From assembly GCA_964386565.1 (NCBI GenBank), contig CAYLRU010000009.1:1-64000 (forward strand): DNA of 64,000 nt, read 5' to 3'. Source of the DNA: CAYLRU01 sp964386565. GTDB lineage: Bacteria > Desulfobacterota > Desulfobacteria > Desulfobacterales > UBA5616. A program made the position numbers and the translations under genes. Below, piece by piece: positions 36,270 through 45,368 of the stretch (positions are counted from its first letter, which is position 1; the number at the start of each line of letters is the position of its first letter). Below the pieces are notes generated by a model, which searched no databases, was not told where the DNA came from, and was given only the letters and a program-made list of their open reading frames with translations.

Positions 36270-38510
36270 ATGATCAGTAAAGAACTCAGCGCCACACTTG
36301 GATTTGCCGTGAAGGAGGCAAAAAGGCGGCGTCATGAATATGTGTGTGTTGAACACATGCTGTTTGCCATCTTAAATGACAGTTCCGGAATGGAAATAAT
36401 TGAAAACTGCGGCGGCAACGTAGAAAGATTATGCCATTCCATAGAAAACTATCTGGACCAGCGGATAGACACCATTCCCGAGGGAAATGAATATGTACTC
36501 CAACAGACCGTCGCCTTCCAGCGGGTTATACAGCGTGCCGTAAATCACGTTCGATCGGCGGAAAAAAATGAAGTGACTATAGGTGATATTCTTGCGTCCA
36601 TTTTTCAGGAGAAAGAATCCCATGCCGCGTATTTTTTGAGAGCAGAAGGCGTGACCCGGTTGGATGTTCTCAATTATATATCCCATAATGCCCCTCATGG
36701 CAGTCAGGAACAAGTTGATACAACAAAAGTTCAATCGGATGTTATAAAGAAAAAATCAGACCCATTGTCACTTTACACAACAGACCTGGTGGATATGGCC
36801 TCATGCGGCCTGCTGGACCCCCTGATCGGAAGGGATAATGAGATGCAAAGAACCATGCAGGTGTTGTGTCGCAGACGAAAAAACAATCCGGTATTCGTTG
36901 GTGATCCCGGAGTAGGGAAAACAGCCCTTGCAGAAGGATTGGCCCAGAAAATATGCAAAGGTGAGACACCCGAACCGCTGAGGGACATCCGTGTTCTGTC
37001 TTTGGATCTCGGTGCTCTCTTAGCCGGAACAAAGTTCAGGGGGGATTTTGAACAACGCCTTAAAAATGTCATTGCCGAGCTCAAAAACAAAAACAACGCA
37101 ATCCTGTTTATTGATGAGATTCACACCATCGTCGGGGCCGGGGCAACCAGCAGCGGTTCCATGGATGCATCCAACATATTAAAACCGGTTCTGGCATCGG
37201 GAGAAATTCGCTGTATCGGATCAACTACATACGAAGAATATAAAAATCACTTTGAAAAAGACCGGGCCTTATCCAGACGATTTGAAAAAATTGAAATTCC
37301 CGAACCACCGGTAGAAGAAACCGTTGAAATACTAAAAGGCCTGAAATCCAGATATGAGGAGCACCATGGCATCGAATTTACGGACCAGGCGTTAATCGCT
37401 GCAGCGGAACTTTCGGCAAAATATATTAATGACCGGTATCTTCCGGATAAAGCCATAGACGTTATTGATGAAGCCGGTGCCTATATAACCCTTTATGGTG
37501 CATCAAGACGAAAAAAGATTCACCCGTCGGATATCGAAAAAATTGTAGCAAAAATGGCGAAAATCCCGACGGTAAGCGTATCCATATCGGATAAGTCAAG
37601 GCTGGAGACACTTGAAAGCCGATTAAAATCCGTTGTTTTCGGTCAGGACACAGCCATTGCTTCTCTGGTTACTGCCATCAAGCGGTCCCGGGCCGGTCTG
37701 GCCACACCGGGAAAGCCCATCGGCTCGTTTTTGTTTACCGGTCCTACCGGTGTGGGCAAGACGGAAGTGGCAAAACAGGTGGCGGCCAATCTCGGCGTCC
37801 AATTTATTCGGTTCGATATGAGCGAGTATATGGAAAAGCACGCCGTTGCCCGTCTTATCGGCGCTCCTCCGGGATATATCGGATTTGATCAGGGAGGACT
37901 GTTAACCGATGAAATTCGAAAACATCCCTACAGTGTTCTGCTGCTGGATGAAATTGAGAAGGCGCATCCCGATTTATTCAATATTCTGCTCCAGGTTCTG
38001 GACCATGCCACCTTGACGGACAATAATGGAAAAAAAGCAGACTTTAGAAATGTCATTATCATGATGACATCGAATGCCGGTGCCAGGGAAATGAGCAGTC
38101 AGGGTATCGGCTTCGGCAAAACAGTGTATCATACCAGGGATAAAGGAAAAAAAGCCATTGAAGACCTGTTTAATCCGGAATTCAGGAATCGGCTAGACGG
38201 GATTATCTATTTCAATGCCCTGGATATTGAGATCATGAAGCGAATCGTGAATAAATTTATTAAAGAACTCAATGCCCAATTGGCCGCTAAAAATGTAAGT
38301 CTGTCCATTTCTGATAAAGTCAGGACTTGGCTGGCCCAAAAAGGGCATGATCCCCGTTACGGTGCCAGACCCCTTGCCCGCCTCATCCAGACGGAAATAA
38401 AGGATGTTCTTTCCGACAAGATACTGTTCGGAGAACTTATGAAAGGCGGCAAGGTGTATGTCAGGCTTCATAAGGATCGGCCGTCATTTAAATTCAGTAA
38501 AGCAGGTTGA
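36270..38510 (+). CDS. clpA: ATP-dependent Clp protease ATP-binding subunit ClpA
   Basis: ClpA unfolds substrates and feeds them to ClpP. The 746-residue product has an N-domain (residues 1-150) that docks ClpS, an AAA+ domain with Walker A GDPGVGKT and sensor region, and a second AAA+ module with GPTGVGKT. The QGIGFGK loop contains the IGF motif needed to bind ClpP. There is no middle coiled-coil domain, which separates it from ClpB. AAGG precedes the ATG. It sits between clpS and aat. Confidence 0.97.
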   Translation: MISKELSATLGFAVKEAKRRRHEYVCVEHMLFAILNDSSGMEIIENCGGNVERLCHSIENYLDQRIDTIPEGNEYVLQQTVAFQRVIQRAVNHVRSAEKNEVTIGDILASIFQEKESHAAYFLRAEGVTRLDVLNYISHNAPHGSQEQVDTTKVQSDVIKKKSDPLSLYTTDLVDMASCGLLDPLIGRDNEMQRTMQVLCRRRKNNPVFVGDPGVGKTALAEGLAQKICKGETPEPLRDIRVLSLDLGALLAGTKFRGDFEQRLKNVIAELKNKNNAILFIDEIHTIVGAGATSSGSMDASNILKPVLASGEIRCIGSTTYEEYKNHFEKDRALSRRFEKIEIPEPPVEETVEILKGLKSRYEEHHGIEFTDQALIAAAELSAKYINDRYLPDKAIDVIDEAGAYITLYGASRRKKIHPSDIEKIVAKMAKIPTVSVSISDKSRLETLESRLKSVVFGQDTAIASLVTAIKRSRAGLATPGKPIGSFLFTGPTGVGKTEVAKQVAANLGVQFIRFDMSEYMEKHAVARLIGAPPGYIGFDQGGLLTDEIRKHPYSVLLLDEIEKAHPDLFNILLQVLDHATLTDNNGKKADFRNVIIMMTSNAGAREMSSQGIGFGKTVYHTRDKGKKAIEDLFNPEFRNRLDGIIYFNALDIEIMKRIVNKFIKELNAQLAAKNVSLSISDKVRTWLAQKGHDPRYGARPLARLIQTEIKDVLSDKILFGELMKGGKVYVRLHKDRPSFKFSKAG

Positions 38511-38555
38511 TCCTTTTTTTGTCAAACACAATTTTATTCTGTTTCAAGTATTTTA

Positions 38556-39236
38556 ATGCCGGTTTTTTATCTATCGGATAAGATTCAATTCCCTCCACCT
38601 GATCTGGCTGAAAAAGGGGGGCTGCTCGCGGTGGGAGGGGACCTTACCCGGGAGCGCCTCTTGGCCGCTTACAAGAACGGAATATTTCCATGGTACATGG
38701 AAGGAGAGCCTGTTTTGTGGTGGTCACCGGATTTCCGGCTTGTTCTATACCCTCATGAGTTCAGGATCTCAAAAAGTCTTAAAAAAATAATCAAAAAGAA
38801 CCTTTTTCATGTCACCATGGACAGGGCTTTTGAGGCTGTGATCCGTGCCTGTGCCGCTGTTCGTTTAAACAACGGCGGGCAAACCTGGATTACGGACGAA
38901 ATGATGGCGGCTTATATCCGCCTGTATCAGGCCGGTTATGCACATAGTGTTGAAGCCTGGTATGAGGGAAAACTCGCCGGCGGACTATACGGCGTTTCAC
39001 TGGGCAAATCTTTTTTTGGCGAATCCATGTTCACGCGCGTGAGCAATGCGTCAAAAACGGCCTTTTTTTTCCTGGTGAAATTTCTTGAAGGCCTGAATTT
39101 CGATATGATTGACTGCCAGATCCCCACTGCCCATTTAAAACGATTTGGTGCTCGGGAAATCCCCAGAAAACTGTTTTTAAAACAACTTGAAAAAACATTG
39201 CAGTCGCCCACATTAAAGGGGAGGTGGGCCCTGTAG
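38556..39236 (+). CDS. aat: Leucyl/phenylalanyl-tRNA--protein transferase
   Basis: Aat adds Leu or Phe from charged tRNA to N-terminal Lys or Arg of proteins, creating the bacterial N-degron. The 226-residue protein shows family motifs FPPPDLAEKGGLLAVGGDL near the N-terminus, a YKNGIFPW segment, WWSPDFRLVL, GLYGVSLGKSFFGESMF and DCQIPTAHLKRFGAREI. It is 45 nt downstream of clpA and completes a clpS-clpA-aat set. Confidence 0.97.
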   Translation: MPVFYLSDKIQFPPPDLAEKGGLLAVGGDLTRERLLAAYKNGIFPWYMEGEPVLWWSPDFRLVLYPHEFRISKSLKKIIKKNLFHVTMDRAFEAVIRACAAVRLNNGGQTWITDEMMAAYIRLYQAGYAHSVEAWYEGKLAGGLYGVSLGKSFFGESMFTRVSNASKTAFFFLVKFLEGLNFDMIDCQIPTAHLKRFGAREIPRKLFLKQLEKTLQSPTLKGRWAL

Positions 39237-39258
39237 CACTGTTGTAAAGAGGCTTCTG

Positions 39259-39600
39259 ATGGAAAAAGATTGTCTTTTCTGTAAGATTATCAGTGGCGAA
39301 AGTCCTGCCGATTTTGTTTTGAAAAACGATAATCTTGTGGTGTTCAAAGATATTCATCCCCAGGCACCGATTCACCTGCTTATCGTGCCGAAAAAACATA
39401 TCCGCAGCATTAACGACTTGACAATGGAAGACGGGCCGATTGTTTCGGAAATGATAATGACGGGGAAGGAAGTAGCGTGCCAGGTTGGTACGGCGGATTC
39501 CGGTTATAAATTAATTTTTCATGTGGAAAGGGGAGGCGGTCAGATCATTTTTCACCTCCACCTCCATCTCATCGGCGGGTGGGGTGGGGATACCCGGTGA
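39259..39600 (+). CDS. HIT (histidine triad) family protein
   Basis: The 113-residue protein is a HINT-type nucleotide hydrolase or transferase. It has an N-terminal CLFCKIISGE motif, which in relatives can bind zinc, and the triad HLHLHL near the C-terminus. GAGG upstream supports the ATG. It lies 22 nt after aat and may be co-transcribed. HINT proteins hydrolyse adenosine phosphoramidates; the physiological substrate here is unknown. Confidence 0.94.
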   Translation: MEKDCLFCKIISGESPADFVLKNDNLVVFKDIHPQAPIHLLIVPKKHIRSINDLTMEDGPIVSEMIMTGKEVACQVGTADSGYKLIFHVERGGGQIIFHLHLHLIGGWGGDTR

Positions 39601-39612
39601 TGGCTTTATCGT

Positions 39613-40362
39613 TTATATCTGATTGATGGTGGATGCTATATAACCGGCGCCGAAACCGTTATCAATATTGACGACCGCCACGTTGGAACTGCAACTGTTG
39701 AGCATGGAAAACAAGGCGGTCAGGCCGCCCAGGCTGACGCCGTATCCCACGCTTGTCGGGACGGCGATAACAGGGCTTTTCACAAGACCGGCCACGACGC
39801 TGGGGAGGGCGCCTTCCATACCTGCCACAACAATTAAAACAGAGGCTTTTTCCAGCAACGATTTGTGATCAAGCAGGCGGTGTATGCCGGCAACCCCTAC
39901 GTCAAATACCGTTGATACCGTGTTCCCCATGGCATCTGCCGTCAAGAATGCTTCCTTGGCCACGGGAATATCAGAAGTTCCCGCCGATACCACCACGATT
40001 TCACCTTTCCCCTTTTTTTCCATTTTCTTGTTTTCAAGTACCAGCATGCGGGCGTCCGGATGATAAACCGCCTTTGAAAAATGACGGAGAACTGCCCTGC
40101 CTTTTTCATCGTCGATGCGGGTTACCAGGACCACATCTTCCTGAATCGCTATTTTTTTAATGATTCCGGTGATTTGTTCAGCGGTTTTTCCTTCACCGAA
40201 TATCACCTCGGGAAATCCCTTGCGCAGAGAACGGTGATGGTCTATATGAGCATAATCAATATCTTCGATGGTCAGGGTCGTTAACCGGTCTGCCGCGTCT
40301 GCAACTGAAAGATCCCCTTGGGCGACCCGATTTAACAGTTTGATCAGTGTGTCGTGGTTCAT
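39613..40362 (-). CDS. larB: Nickel pincer cofactor biosynthesis protein LarB
   Basis: LarB carboxylates and hydrolyses nicotinic acid adenine dinucleotide, the first step of the nickel-pincer nucleotide of lactate racemase. The 249-residue protein has an N-terminal helical region, a FPEVIFGEGKT motif near residue 50 and a C-terminal PurE-like domain with VVSAGTSDIPVAKEA and VVAGMEGALPSVVAGL. GGAAGG precedes the ATG. LarC and LarE are not in the window. It is convergent with the HIT gene, 12 nt apart. Confidence 0.92.
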   Translation of the reverse strand: MNHDTLIKLLNRVAQGDLSVADAADRLTTLTIEDIDYAHIDHHRSLRKGFPEVIFGEGKTAEQITGIIKKIAIQEDVVLVTRIDDEKGRAVLRHFSKAVYHPDARMLVLENKKMEKKGKGEIVVVSAGTSDIPVAKEAFLTADAMGNTVSTVFDVGVAGIHRLLDHKSLLEKASVLIVVAGMEGALPSVVAGLVKSPVIAVPTSVGYGVSLGGLTALFSMLNSCSSNVAVVNIDNGFGAGYIASTINQI

Positions 40363-40457
40363 GCAAATTTCCTTCCGGGAGAAATTATAAAATTATTTTG
40401 GGCAACATAGATAATATTGAAAAAAGAATCAATTAAATTTCCAGAAAAGGCATCCTG

Positions 40458-41210
40458 ATGCAGATGATAGCCATTATCCCTTCACGATATGATTCCTCAA
40501 GATTTGAAGGAAAACCCCTTGCCCGAATTTTGGGTAAACCCATGATCCAATGGGTGTATGAGCGTGTCAGACAGACGGACCTGAAGCTGTCGGATGTGAT
40601 CGTGGCAACCGATGATACCAGAATTATGGCAGCGGTGGAACAATTCGGCGGTCATGCCATGATGACCTCTCCGAAAAATCGTTCCGGTACCGACCGTGTA
40701 GCGGAGGCAGCCGAAAAAGCAGGGGCACTTATGGAAGACATCATCATCAACGTACAGGGTGATCAACCCCTGATGCACCCGAATTGTATCAAGGAACTGG
40801 TGGATCCGTTTTTCAATGAATCCCAGGTCGAAATGACCACCCTTGCATATCGGATTATCGACGATTCGGAAATCCATAATCCCAAAGATGTCAAGGTGAC
40901 TTTTGATGTGAACGGGAATGCGCTTTATTTTTCAAGGTCTCCCATTCCTTATTCACGAAATCCCGATGTTGTCCATGATACATATAAACATTTGGGATTT
41001 TATGCCTATACCAGGAGATTCCTGGAGCGGTTCAGAAACCTGCCGGAAGGAAACCTTGAACGGGTTGAAAAACTGGAACAGTTGCGAGCCCTGGAATACG
41101 GTCATCAGATCAAAATTGTGGTGACCGCCCATGATTCGCCTGAAGTGGACCTGCCTGAAGATATCGGAAGAGTAGAAAAAATTTTATCAAAAAAGACAGG
41201 AAACAGATAA
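40458..41210 (+). CDS. kdsB: 3-deoxy-manno-octulosonate cytidylyltransferase (CMP-Kdo synthetase)
   Basis: KdsB activates Kdo with CTP for lipopolysaccharide core synthesis, so the cell makes Kdo-containing LPS. The 250-residue enzyme shows IIPSRYDSSRFEGKPL at residues 6-21, VATDDTRI, the NVQGDQPL motif near residue 97 and FSRSPIPY. AAGG lies 8 nt before the ATG. No other Kdo gene is close; the next gene is convergent. Confidence 0.97.
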   Translation: MQMIAIIPSRYDSSRFEGKPLARILGKPMIQWVYERVRQTDLKLSDVIVATDDTRIMAAVEQFGGHAMMTSPKNRSGTDRVAEAAEKAGALMEDIIINVQGDQPLMHPNCIKELVDPFFNESQVEMTTLAYRIIDDSEIHNPKDVKVTFDVNGNALYFSRSPIPYSRNPDVVHDTYKHLGFYAYTRRFLERFRNLPEGNLERVEKLEQLRALEYGHQIKIVVTAHDSPEVDLPEDIGRVEKILSKKTGNR

Positions 41211-41242
41211 GGGTTTGATATACTGTGACGGATGAGCGATTC

Positions 41243-42073
41243 CTAGTGAATCGTCTGTTCAATAATGATATTCTTGTTCGGATCAACCGGATTTGTCGGT
41301 TCAACAGCCGGTTCGGTCCCGGATGCTGTTTTCAGCAGACGATTTTCCAATGTTTTGATTTTATATTTCAGTGATCCCAATTCCCGGTTTAAATCACCGG
41401 CCAGTTTTGTATATCGCTCGTTTTCAGCCTGAAAAGATGCTTCAAACAACGATTTGTCCATTTTTTTGCTTTTTATTTCTGACAGTTCGTTGGTTGCCGC
41501 TGTCATCAATGCAGTGTTGGCCGCTATCGCTTCGTTTATATCCGCCATGGACTTTTCAAAAGATCGGGATAGGGCTGAAATATCTGATTTTACGGCATTA
41601 ATATCTTTTTCAAGGGGTGCGAATCTGTCTTGCAATCCGTTAATAGCGCTTTTGAACGCTTTTGTGTCGGTTTTTGAAGACTTGAGTGCGTTGACCGACT
41701 TTTCGATTTTGGTCAATTTGCCGGATATTTCTGATACGGCGGCATCTGTTTTCTTTTCAAGGGACTCATAATTCGCAGCAATAGCGGAAAGTCTGGTTTC
41801 AAGTTCCTTTGACAGTTTGGTTACCACAATGGCGCGTTTACTGATATCCGCGGCAATCCTTTCCTTAATATCGATGTAAGCAACAAAAAGGCCGATGCCG
41901 ACCAGACACGGTAAAAAAATTGCGACAAAGAGGATTCCACGGTTTGATTTAACAACCTGCGAATCCCCACCCTTGTATCCGCTCTTTCGCTTCTGTTCAT
42001 CATCGGCAAGGATGTCGTCACCGTCATCGTCATCCAGCCTTATTTTAAAATTAGCGGCATCCTCGTCATACAT
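41243..42073 (-). CDS. Single-pass membrane protein with long coiled coil, function unknown
   Basis: From ATG 42073 the product is 276 residues; an ATG at 42088 would overlap guaA by 10 nt and cannot be excluded. It has an acidic, charged N-terminus (about 45 residues), one membrane helix at about residues 47-67, then a coiled coil rich in Lys, Glu, Ala and Ser up to about residue 250 and a Pro-rich tail. The architecture suggests an inner-membrane anchored scaffold with a periplasmic coiled coil. I recognise no named family. It directly follows guaA on the same strand. Confidence 0.75.
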   Translation of the reverse strand: MYDEDAANFKIRLDDDDGDDILADDEQKRKSGYKGGDSQVVKSNRGILFVAIFLPCLVGIGLFVAYIDIKERIAADISKRAIVVTKLSKELETRLSAIAANYESLEKKTDAAVSEISGKLTKIEKSVNALKSSKTDTKAFKSAINGLQDRFAPLEKDINAVKSDISALSRSFEKSMADINEAIAANTALMTAATNELSEIKSKKMDKSLFEASFQAENERYTKLAGDLNRELGSLKYKIKTLENRLLKTASGTEPAVEPTNPVDPNKNIIIEQTIH

Positions 42074-42078
42074 TTTCC

Positions 42079-43608
42079 TTATTCCCATTCAATGGTACTC
42101 GGCGGTTTTGAACTGATATCATAGACAACACGGTTGACCCCGTTGACTTCATTGATGATACGGTTTGATATGGCACCAAGGAGTGTTTGTGGAAGCCTGG
42201 CCCAATCCGCCGTCATGGCGTCCTTGCTGGTAACGGCCCGAACGGCGATTATATTTTCATATGTTCTTTGGTCTCCCATGACGCCGACGCTTTTAATCGG
42301 CAACAACACGGCGAAAGACTGCCATAATTTTCGATAATATCCGGCTTTTTTAATTTCTTCAAGTAAAACGTCATCCGCATCCCTGAGGATATTGAGCCGT
42401 TTCGGGGTAATGTCGCCGATAATCCGAACCGCAAGTCCGGGACCGGGAAAAGGCTGTCGCCAGACCAGTTCATCCGGAATTCCCAGTGTTTTACCCAGTT
42501 TCCGAACCTCGTCCTTGAACAGATATTTCAGCGGTTCCACCAGTTTCAGTTTCATTTTTTTAGGCAGACCGCCGACATTGTGGTGGCTTTTGATGACCGA
42601 TGTCGGACCGCCGAATGCCGACTGGGATTCTATGACATCAGGATAGAGTGTTCCCTGGGCCAGGAATTCAGCGCCGCGGATTTTTTTTGCTTCCGCCTCA
42701 AACACATCCATAAATACCTTTCCGATAATTTTTCTTTTTTTCTCGGGATTTGTAACCTTGGCCAGGGGTTTTAGAAATTTATTTTTGGCGGTAACAAAAC
42801 GAATATTGAGGTTGAGTCGATCCTTCAGAGAGATTTTAAGTTTTTCCCCCTCATTTTTTCTCAACAGTCCATTGTCGATAAAGATACAGGTCAATCGATT
42901 GCCGATGGCCCGATGAATGAGAACGGCCGCCACCGATGAGTCCACTCCGCCGCTTAGGCCCAAAATGACCTTTTTATTTCCCGTAATTTCCCGAATCTCC
43001 TCAACAGCATCAGCGGCAAACGATTTCATGGTCCATGTGGGTTTGCAGCCGCAGATATCCGTCAAAAAATTCTTCAGTATTTGTTTGCCTTTGGCTGTAT
43101 GCTGCACTTCAGGATGAAATTGAAGGGCGAAAAACTGTCTGTCCGCATGTTGCGCAGCAGCTACCGGGGTGTTATCCGTAAAAGCGGTGACACTGAATCC
43201 CTTTGGCAATTTTTCAATAGAATCGCCATGACTCATCCAGCAGGTTGTCGGGTAATCGACATTTTTAAACATGGCGTCCTGTTTGCGTACATGAAGTTTT
43301 GCAAATCCGTATTCTCTTTTTTGCGTCCGTTTTACAACCCCGCCCAGAGCATCCACCATAAAATGCATGCCATAGCAGATGCCAAGTATGGGAATGCCCA
43401 GATCAAATATTGCCCGGTCAATTCTTGGGCTGTTTTTTTCATAAATACTTGAAGGGCCGCCTGAAAGAATGATGCCCCTGGGATTCATTGATCGTATGGT
43501 ATCAATGGAAATCATCGGAGGTTCAATTTTACAGAAAACCTTGCATTCTCTGACACGCCTGGCAATAAGCTGGTTGTACTGTGATCCGAAATCGATGATC
43601 AGTATCAT
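42079..43608 (-). CDS. guaA: GMP synthase (glutamine-hydrolysing)
   Basis: GuaA aminates XMP to GMP. From ATG 43608 it is 509 residues, opening with MILIIDFGSQYNQLIARRVRE as usual; the in-frame TTG at 43632 lacks a site. The class I amidotransferase domain has nucleophile C78 in GICYGMH (the residue after Met is usually Gln) and a FHPEVQHT triad segment. The synthetase domain has the PP-loop LGLSGGVDSSVAA, and the dimerisation domain ends in STIEWE. It stands divergent to the TrpF-like gene, with the coiled-coil protein downstream. Confidence 0.97.
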   Translation of the reverse strand: MILIIDFGSQYNQLIARRVRECKVFCKIEPPMISIDTIRSMNPRGIILSGGPSSIYEKNSPRIDRAIFDLGIPILGICYGMHFMVDALGGVVKRTQKREYGFAKLHVRKQDAMFKNVDYPTTCWMSHGDSIEKLPKGFSVTAFTDNTPVAAAQHADRQFFALQFHPEVQHTAKGKQILKNFLTDICGCKPTWTMKSFAADAVEEIREITGNKKVILGLSGGVDSSVAAVLIHRAIGNRLTCIFIDNGLLRKNEGEKLKISLKDRLNLNIRFVTAKNKFLKPLAKVTNPEKKRKIIGKVFMDVFEAEAKKIRGAEFLAQGTLYPDVIESQSAFGGPTSVIKSHHNVGGLPKKMKLKLVEPLKYLFKDEVRKLGKTLGIPDELVWRQPFPGPGLAVRIIGDITPKRLNILRDADDVLLEEIKKAGYYRKLWQSFAVLLPIKSVGVMGDQRTYENIIAVRAVTSKDAMTADWARLPQTLLGAISNRIINEVNGVNRVVYDISSKPPSTIEWE

Positions 43609-43770
43609 TTGCGATGGTATATCCTTAATCAAAATAAATTCGGTTCTGGGTATTTCCGTTTCCAGGTTGAAACGGTTTGCCTTAACGACCCGAATATGTT
43701 AGAGACAGCGCGAAAAGTCAACTTTATTTTATATGCCGTTCACAAACTAACAATGCGGGATTCCTAAAAA

Positions 43771-44646
43771 ATGACCTTTCTCATTGGCGAAGACAATTTG
43801 AATGTAAAAGATAACCGCCAATCCGAAAAAAAGGTGAACAACGCCAAGAAAGTATTTGTTCAAATATACGAAATACAGACGCCGAAAGAAGCTGAAATCA
43901 TGATTGAACTCGGGGTTGATCGTATCGGAAGCGTCGTATTGACCGTCAATGAATGGAAGAATACAACCCTGCGGGAAACCATCCGGTTAAGAGAAAATAC
44001 GGCGGTTAAAAGCAGCCTGATTCCCCTTTTCAGTGATCCGGACATGGTTTTTCGAACGGCGGATTATTATGCCCCGGATATCATGCATTTTTGTGAATCC
44101 CTTATTGATGAAAAAAAGGGGAAGAGGGGAAAAATATCCGGCGATATCGGTCGGTTTATAGATCTCCAGGAAGGCTTTAAAAAAAGATTTCCGGAAATTA
44201 AAATCATGCGCTCCATTCCGGTTGCCCGGACTGGAAAGGCCCAAAACGTACCAAGCCTTGAAATCGCCGGGATATTCAAACCCCTTAGTGACTATTTTTT
44301 GATCGACACCGTTCTCTTACCAGACGATGAAAATGGTGTTTCAAGTCAGCCTGGGTCGGGATTCGTGGGCATCACCGGAAAAGAATGTGACTGGGAAATG
44401 GCGGGTGAATTGGTAAAAGAAAGCGCTTTGCCCGTCATTTTGGCGGGCGGAATTTCACCGGATAATGTATATGACGGAATTTTAAGCGTATTGCCCGCCG
44501 GTATCGACAGTTGTACAAACACAAATGCCGTCGATGAAACGGGGAAGGCGATTCGGTTTAAAAAAGACCCGGACAAAGTTAAAAAACTGATTTCAGCTGT
44601 TCGCCGTGCTGAAAAAGAGATCCGGACTTTTCAGACAATCCGGTGA
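43771..44646 (+). CDS. TrpF-like TIM-barrel protein without the catalytic cysteine
   Basis: The 291-residue protein aligns in pattern with phosphoribosylanthranilate isomerase: VQIYEIQTPKEAEIMIELGVDRIG at the first strand-helix, FLIDTV with D179 at the position of the general acid, and LAGGISPDNV in the C-terminal phosphate-binding half. However, where TrpF has K-I-C-G with the catalytic cysteine, this protein has Q-I-Y-E (Y33). The SSGVE-type C-terminal motif is also replaced by SCTNTN. No trp genes are nearby. It is probably a paralogue with another activity. The ribosome binding site is weak, so the exact start is uncertain. Confidence 0.82.
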   Translation: MTFLIGEDNLNVKDNRQSEKKVNNAKKVFVQIYEIQTPKEAEIMIELGVDRIGSVVLTVNEWKNTTLRETIRLRENTAVKSSLIPLFSDPDMVFRTADYYAPDIMHFCESLIDEKKGKRGKISGDIGRFIDLQEGFKKRFPEIKIMRSIPVARTGKAQNVPSLEIAGIFKPLSDYFLIDTVLLPDDENGVSSQPGSGFVGITGKECDWEMAGELVKESALPVILAGGISPDNVYDGILSVLPAGIDSCTNTNAVDETGKAIRFKKDPDKVKKLISAVRRAEKEIRTFQTIR

Positions 44647-44692
44647 ATTGGTACACAAATAAAAAACCATTTTAGGAAGGAACCATAGTGTC

Positions 44693-45259
44693 ATGTATGA
44701 AAGCAGTGATTTGAGAAAGGGTTTAAAATTTGAAATGGACGGAGAACCCTATATCATTACCCAGTTTGATTTTGTTAAACCGGGAAAAGGCCAGGCCTTG
44801 TATAAGTGCAGGTTGAAAAACATGCTGACCGGTGCACAATTTGATCGGACATTCCGTTCCGGCGACAAGTTTAATGAGGCCAATCTTGAAGAAGTCGAAA
44901 TGGAATTTCTGTATTTTGACGGAGAAAACTACTGTTTCATGAACACGTCTACATATGAACAGGACCTGGTGACGCCCGATCAAGTCGGAGAGGCCAAGGG
45001 ATTCATAAAGGAAAACACCGTCTGCACCGTACTTCTTTTCGAAGGTCGGCCCATCGAGATCACATTGCCCAACTTTGTCGATCTTAAAATCAAGAAGGCC
45101 GATCCCTGGGTAAAAGGCGATACAGCATCCGGTGATACAAAGCCGGCGACCCTGGAAACCGGCGTCGTCATCCAGGTTCCCCCCTTTATTGAAGAGGGTG
45201 AGGTGATCCGAATCGATACGAGAACCGGCATGTATGTTGAACGTGTGAAATCAGAATAA
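44693..45259 (+). CDS. efp: Elongation factor P
   Basis: EF-P relieves ribosome stalling at polyproline. The 188-residue protein has the three beta-barrel domains, with the loop PGKGQA placing K32 at the tip that enters the peptidyl-transferase centre and is modified in many bacteria. A GGEGxR-like tail is absent, but the domain III ending with VIRIDTRTGMYVERV is typical. AGGAAGGA precedes the ATG. Modification genes (epmA/earP types) are not seen nearby. Confidence 0.96.
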   Translation: MYESSDLRKGLKFEMDGEPYIITQFDFVKPGKGQALYKCRLKNMLTGAQFDRTFRSGDKFNEANLEEVEMEFLYFDGENYCFMNTSTYEQDLVTPDQVGEAKGFIKENTVCTVLLFEGRPIEITLPNFVDLKIKKADPWVKGDTASGDTKPATLETGVVIQVPPFIEEGEVIRIDTRTGMYVERVKSE

Positions 45260-45368
45260 ATATAATATTAAATCGGTTTGTTATACGATTTATTGAATGT
45301 TTTGCTTTATATAGTAATATGTATCCAATTCATATTTTTGAAAATCCGACTTTTATCAGGTGCATTTC

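Noticed and set aside
43369..43380. GICYGMH instead of GICYGMQ in GuaA as a sign of a defective amidotransferase
   Set aside because: The nucleophile C78 and the rest of the triad are present, and a single change next to it is not enough to claim loss of activity.
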